7,982 bases of DNA from Candidatus Aenigmatarchaeota archaeon (GTDB lineage Archaea; Aenigmatarchaeota; Aenigmatarchaeia; GW2011-AR5). Under the pieces are notes generated by a model. The model was not told where the DNA came from and did not search any database. It worked only from the letters and a program-made list of their open reading frames with translations. This document shows, piece after piece, positions 5,553 through 7,982 of this stretch. The stretch is taken from assembly GCA_016187365.1 (NCBI GenBank), contig JACPJX010000030.1, forward strand, positions 1 through 7,982, in the 5' to 3' direction. A program made the position numbers and the translations under genes. How positions within the stretch are numbered: the first letter of the stretch is position 1; every line of letters starts with the position of its first letter.

Positions 5553-5581
5553 CATTGCCCGAATTATAGAAATCGGTAACC

Positions 5582-5863
5582 ATGGGCAGCATAAAGACAA
5601 AGGACATAAAAAGGGCGGCGGAGCAGATAAGAAAAATTTATCCCGACAAGTTCAGCGCCGACTTCGAGAAGAACAAGGAATCCCTGAACGAACTCAAGTT
5701 AGTGCAGGAGAAGCGCGCCAAGAACAAGATTGCCGGATACATCGTGAGGCAGACAAGGATAGACGCGATGCGCGCCACCATGAAGAGCAGGCCTTACAGG
5801 GAGCCTGCCAAAAGGGATGAAGAGCGGCCGCCCATGAAGAGAAGGTTTTCTTCGAGGGGTTAG
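5582..5863 (+). CDS. rps17e: 30S ribosomal protein eS17 (S17e)
   Basis: Small-subunit ribosomal protein found in archaea and eukaryotes but not bacteria. The 93-residue protein begins MGSIKTKDIKRAAEQI, then RKIYPDKFSADFEKNKESL (17-35) and KRAKNKIAGYIVRQ (44-57). These match the family pattern M-G-x-I-(R/K)-T, (Y)P-x-KF-x-x-DFE-x-NK and (R/K)-NKIAGY(I/V). Family members commonly end soon after the IAGY segment; here a basic tail with several Arg/Lys runs (RPYREPAKRDEERPPMKRRFSSRG) extends the C-terminus, probably contacting rRNA. It is divergent from nop5, so two translation-related units may share a promoter zone, and convergent with idi, with 22 bp between the stops. Confidence 0.88.
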   Translation: MGSIKTKDIKRAAEQIRKIYPDKFSADFEKNKESLNELKLVQEKRAKNKIAGYIVRQTRIDAMRATMKSRPYREPAKRDEERPPMKRRFSSRG

Positions 5864-5875
5864 TATCAAGAATTC

Positions 5876-5888
5876 TGATTGAAAATCA
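5876..5888. terminator. Small hairpin at the eS17/idi convergent junction
   Basis: TGATT (5876-5880) and AATCA (5884-5888) pair around GAA, overlapping the idi stop. The plus strand continues into a pyrimidine-rich stretch (tttctccttc). It may help end one or both transcripts, but the stem is short. Confidence 0.25.
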
Positions 5889-6395
5889 TTTCTCCTTCAG
5901 CACCCTTTCAAGGCATATCCTGAACCATGGCGTATAGCGCTCAGGATGCTCCTTCATGTCTTTCCTGATCTCATCAACACTAATCCACTTGCAGTCCTCA
6001 ACCTCGTTTTTATCCGGGGCGACCTCGCCGCCGTATTCGCCGACGAAGACGTGGTCGAATTCGTGCTCCGTCAGGCCGTTGTCAAAAGGCGCTTTGTAAA
6101 CAAAGGAAAATATCTCCTTCAGTCCGCAGTCAAAACCCATCTCATCCTTCAGCCTTCTGTGCGCTGCATCCTCTGTCTTCTCCCCTTTCCTCGGATGGCT
6201 GCAGCACGCGTTCGTCCACAACCCGCCGCAGTGATACTTGTTCTTCGCCCTCTGCTGTATCAGCATTTCTCCCTTTGAATTGAACACAAAAACAGAAAAG
6301 GCCCTGTGCAGCTTCGCTTTCTCGTGGGCTTCCATCTTCTCCATGAAGCCGATTTCCCTGTCGTTTTCGTCGACAAGCACCATGGTGTCGGACAT
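5886..6395 (-). CDS. idi: Isopentenyl-diphosphate delta-isomerase, type 1 (Nudix fold)
   Basis: Interconverts isopentenyl diphosphate and dimethylallyl diphosphate, the building blocks of archaeal isoprenoid lipids, in the cytoplasm. The 169 residues match the metal-dependent type 1 enzyme rather than the flavin-dependent type 2 enzyme common in archaea. Visible are KLHRAFSVFVFNSKGEMLIQQR (28-49) and GGLWTNACCSHPRKGE (57-72), with C65 aligning with the catalytic cysteine. The Nudix-like helix EDAAHRRLKDEMGF (75-88) and LTEHEFDHVF (108-117), with the catalytic glutamate region E110/E112, follow. Expected metal-binding His residues are present (H24, H30, H67). WISVDEI and PWFRI near the end are also typical. 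It lies 24 bp after the phosphomevalonate kinase stop on the same strand, so the two are probably one operon of consecutive late-pathway functions. A second ATG at 6383 would only remove four residues. Confidence 0.95.
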   Translation of the reverse strand: MSDTMVLVDENDREIGFMEKMEAHEKAKLHRAFSVFVFNSKGEMLIQQRAKNKYHCGGLWTNACCSHPRKGEKTEDAAHRRLKDEMGFDCGLKEIFSFVYKAPFDNGLTEHEFDHVFVGEYGGEVAPDKNEVEDCKWISVDEIRKDMKEHPERYTPWFRICLERVLKEK

Positions 6396-6419
6396 AAAAC
6401 AATTTAGAACGAAACCGTC

Positions 6420-7520
6420 TTAAGCTTCTTCCCTCACGCCTTCCATATCGAGACCGACATCTACCGGATGCAGGCCCGACTTCTCCCAGTCATTTCTTAT
6501 CTTCTCGGCCGTCTTCCTGTCGTAGCATACGGCAATGCCGCAGTCGCCGCCCCCGCTTCCTGACAATTTGCCTGCAGCGCCGTGGCGCATGGCTATCTCA
6601 TGAAGGAGGCGGAGCTCCGGCGTTTCTATGGGGATGTCGGCCCAGTCCCCGAGGTTGCGCAGGCAGAGTTCATTCTCGTTGAGGCATCTCATAAGCATCT
6701 TTCTGTCGTCGTTCTTCCACGCCTCTATCGCCCTTGACGCACAATTGGCAACGTTATCCATAAGCGCCCTGTAAGTTACTTCGTCGCTTTTCTTCTTCTC
6801 GTTCATCTGCTTTATGGCGTTTGACGTCGAAAAAGACTCGCCTGTCCATCCTATAAGAAATTCAAAATCGCCGGATATATCCAGATTTTCCACGACAAGC
6901 GACGGCCATTCATCCCCGACTATCACAGACAGGGGCGTCCTTTTCTCTATTTTATGCGTGAGCCACTGCGGGTCGAAGCGCGAATAGGCAAAGATGCCGC
7001 CGTATGTCGATGCCGCGACGTCAAAAGCCGAGCCCACCTTGCCCTGCGCATAATAATGGGCGATTGCCGCGAGTTTGTATATCTCGTCCTTGCTGGCGTT
7101 GTAAGCGTGAAAATTCAATACAGCAGAAATGACAGCGACAGTGGAGGCGGCTGAGCTGCCGAAGCCCAGTTTCTTCCCTCCAACGGATACGTCCTCCCCC
7201 CATGTCCTTATGGAGAACGCCCTGAGGGGGATTTTCTGCTCGTCCAGGAACATGAGCGATATCTCTATGGCCTCCTTGATGAACTGCAGCTTGTCGCGAA
7301 CCGAAGAAATGTCATCACGAAAAACGAGCTTTGAGTTGTTGAAATCTGCTCTGAGGTCTTTGATTCCGAAATCATCTATGGAAATGCTTATTGAATCGCT
7401 TTCCTCCACTTCCGCATGCACCCTCTTGTTGACAGCGGCGACCAAGCCCTTATTGCCGACCTCAAGAATTGCCCACTCGCCTGAAATGAACTGCTTTCCG
7501 GGGGCGCTGAAGTGTGTCAT
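6420..7520 (-). CDS. mvaK2: Phosphomevalonate kinase (GHMP family)
   Basis: Predicted to phosphorylate 5-phosphomevalonate to 5-diphosphomevalonate with ATP in the mevalonate pathway. The 366 residues carry all three GHMP kinase motifs: APGKQFISGEWAIL (6-19), the ATP-binding KLGFGSSAASTVAV (117-130), and KLSGSGGGDCGIAV (318-331). Features pointing to phosphomevalonate kinase, rather than mevalonate kinase or diphosphomevalonate decarboxylase, are GKVGSAFDVAASTYGGIFAYSRFDPQWL (160-187) and LIGWTGESFSTSN (222-234), like bacterial MvaK2. No signal peptide or membrane segment is present. Adjacency to idi supports the pathway role. Many archaea lack this kinase and use a modified route through mevalonate phosphate dehydratase, so its presence is notable. 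The ATG at 7520 starts directly with the first motif and sits 25.5 bp from the centre of a TATA-like box, suggesting a leaderless mRNA. Confidence 0.88.
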   Translation of the reverse strand: MTHFSAPGKQFISGEWAILEVGNKGLVAAVNKRVHAEVEESDSISISIDDFGIKDLRADFNNSKLVFRDDISSVRDKLQFIKEAIEISLMFLDEQKIPLRAFSIRTWGEDVSVGGKKLGFGSSAASTVAVISAVLNFHAYNASKDEIYKLAAIAHYYAQGKVGSAFDVAASTYGGIFAYSRFDPQWLTHKIEKRTPLSVIVGDEWPSLVVENLDISGDFEFLIGWTGESFSTSNAIKQMNEKKKSDEVTYRALMDNVANCASRAIEAWKNDDRKMLMRCLNENELCLRNLGDWADIPIETPELRLLHEIAMRHGAAGKLSGSGGGDCGIAVCYDRKTAEKIRNDWEKSGLHPVDVGLDMEGVREEA

Positions 7521-7540
7521 AACAAGGCTATTTTCAGAGC

Positions 7541-7550
7541 CTTTTTATAG
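7541..7550. promoter_or_regulatory. Symmetrically placed bidirectional TATA-like box
   Basis: ctttttatag reads as TTTTTATA to the right and TATAAAAA to the left. It is centred at 7545.5, exactly midway in the 50-bp gap, 25.5 bp from each ATG (7520 on minus, 7571 on plus). That is the usual TATA-to-start distance for leaderless archaeal genes, so one element could serve both. Confidence 0.55.
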
Positions 7551-7570
7551 ATTTTTACGATAGCTTTTCA

Positions 7571-7982
7571 ATGACCAGAACAAGGCTTGTCATATGGGAC
7601 ATAGACGGCGTCTGGTATCCCGGATATTCCACTTCTCATGCAGCGAAGGCCAGTACAAATGACTACAGGCCTTTGCTGGCTGACATCACAGAAAGAATGC
7701 GACTTTTCGACAGCAAATATGTCGGCATATGGGAAGAAAGGACAGGAAGAAGACTGGAAAGCGTGGGCGACGTTTCAGACATGATGAATGATTTCCGTTA
7801 TACTGATATGAGGGACAGTGTTTATAAGGGATTGTCTGTTCAGGAGGCCGGACAAAGGACTGTGAAAGGAAAACAATATCTCCTGAAAGGCATGACATTG
7901 GGGGAAGTGAAGAAAGCGGCCGACATGGTTCCTTATACGGAAGGCCTTCAGGAAGCCGTCCGCGAGATAAGAAATGCCGGCA
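7571..7982 (+). CDS. HAD-superfamily hydrolase, N-terminal part (runs off the window)
   Basis: The reading frame opens at the ATG at 7571 and stays open to the last base (137 complete codons), so the 3' end is missing. It begins MTRTRLVIWDIDGVWYPGY, the hydrophobic strand plus DxDG(V/T) motif I of the HAD family, with D10 as nucleophile and D12 as acid/base. A helical cap-like region follows (about 30-117), with Arg, Met and Glu-rich stretches. Residues from about 119 (MVPYTEGLQEAVREIRNAG) resemble the segment leading to HAD motif II in phosphoserine phosphatase-like enzymes, where the cap ends and the core domain resumes. The substrate cannot be told. Motifs II to IV are not visible, so activity is assumed from motif I. 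It is divergent from the phosphomevalonate kinase gene across a 50-bp gap with a shared TATA-like box. Codon use matches the core genes. Confidence 0.75.
   Translation, partial: MTRTRLVIWDIDGVWYPGYSTSHAAKASTNDYRPLLADITERMRLFDSKYVGIWEERTGRRLESVGDVSDMMNDFRYTDMRDSVYKGLSVQEAGQRTVKGKQYLLKGMTLGEVKKAADMVPYTEGLQEAVREIRNAG

Noticed and set aside
7129..7563. Plus-strand open frame (144 codons) opposite the phosphomevalonate kinase
   Set aside because: It lies over the conserved GHMP motifs of the minus-strand gene, and its start lacks a promoter or ribosome site.
1..7982. CRISPR arrays, insertion sequences, rRNA
   Set aside because: No spaced repeat series, transposase-like protein, terminal inverted repeats or rRNA-like sequence was seen anywhere in the window.

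Overview
The window is archaeal. Markers are an archaeal-type isoleucyl-tRNA synthetase end, a DHH/DHHA1 phosphoesterase, fibrillarin and Nop5 (core of the C/D-box RNA methylation machine), ribosomal protein eS17, and two late mevalonate-pathway enzymes. Several genes have TATA-like boxes 25-33 bp before the start codon, which points to leaderless or very short-leader mRNAs. Tight packing, a short Nop5, and a bacterial/eukaryote-style phosphomevalonate kinase plus type 1 IPP isomerase would suit a small-genome archaeon such as a DPANN member. That placement is inference only.

Left part (1-2162, + strand): the 3' part of ileS is followed after one base by a DHH-family phosphoesterase gene. The latter carries a perfect, in-frame 27-bp tandem duplication.

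Middle part (about 2231-3849): a clearly AT-rich block with different codon choice, holding three genes with no obvious housekeeping role. They are a cysteine-rich lipoprotein (+), a three-helix membrane protein (+), and a convergent all-helical protein with a HEPN-like NDVAH motif (-). The last two overlap by 4 bp at their stop codons. I read this as an acquired accessory island, but I find no recombinase, IS or convincing att pair.

Right part (3875-7982): core genes again. nop5-flpA forms one minus-strand operon, divergent from eS17 across 59 bp. eS17 converges on a minus-strand operon of phosphomevalonate kinase and idi. That operon is divergent across exactly 50 bp from a HAD-family hydrolase running off the right edge, and a single TATA-like box lies exactly midway between the two start codons.

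Nop5 and fibrillarin act together in box C/D ribonucleoproteins. The kinase and isomerase supply isopentenyl and dimethylallyl diphosphate for membrane lipids. No intact tRNA or rRNA gene, CRISPR array or insertion sequence was seen. The nearest thing to an undescribed system is the island trio, whose function the sequence does not reveal.
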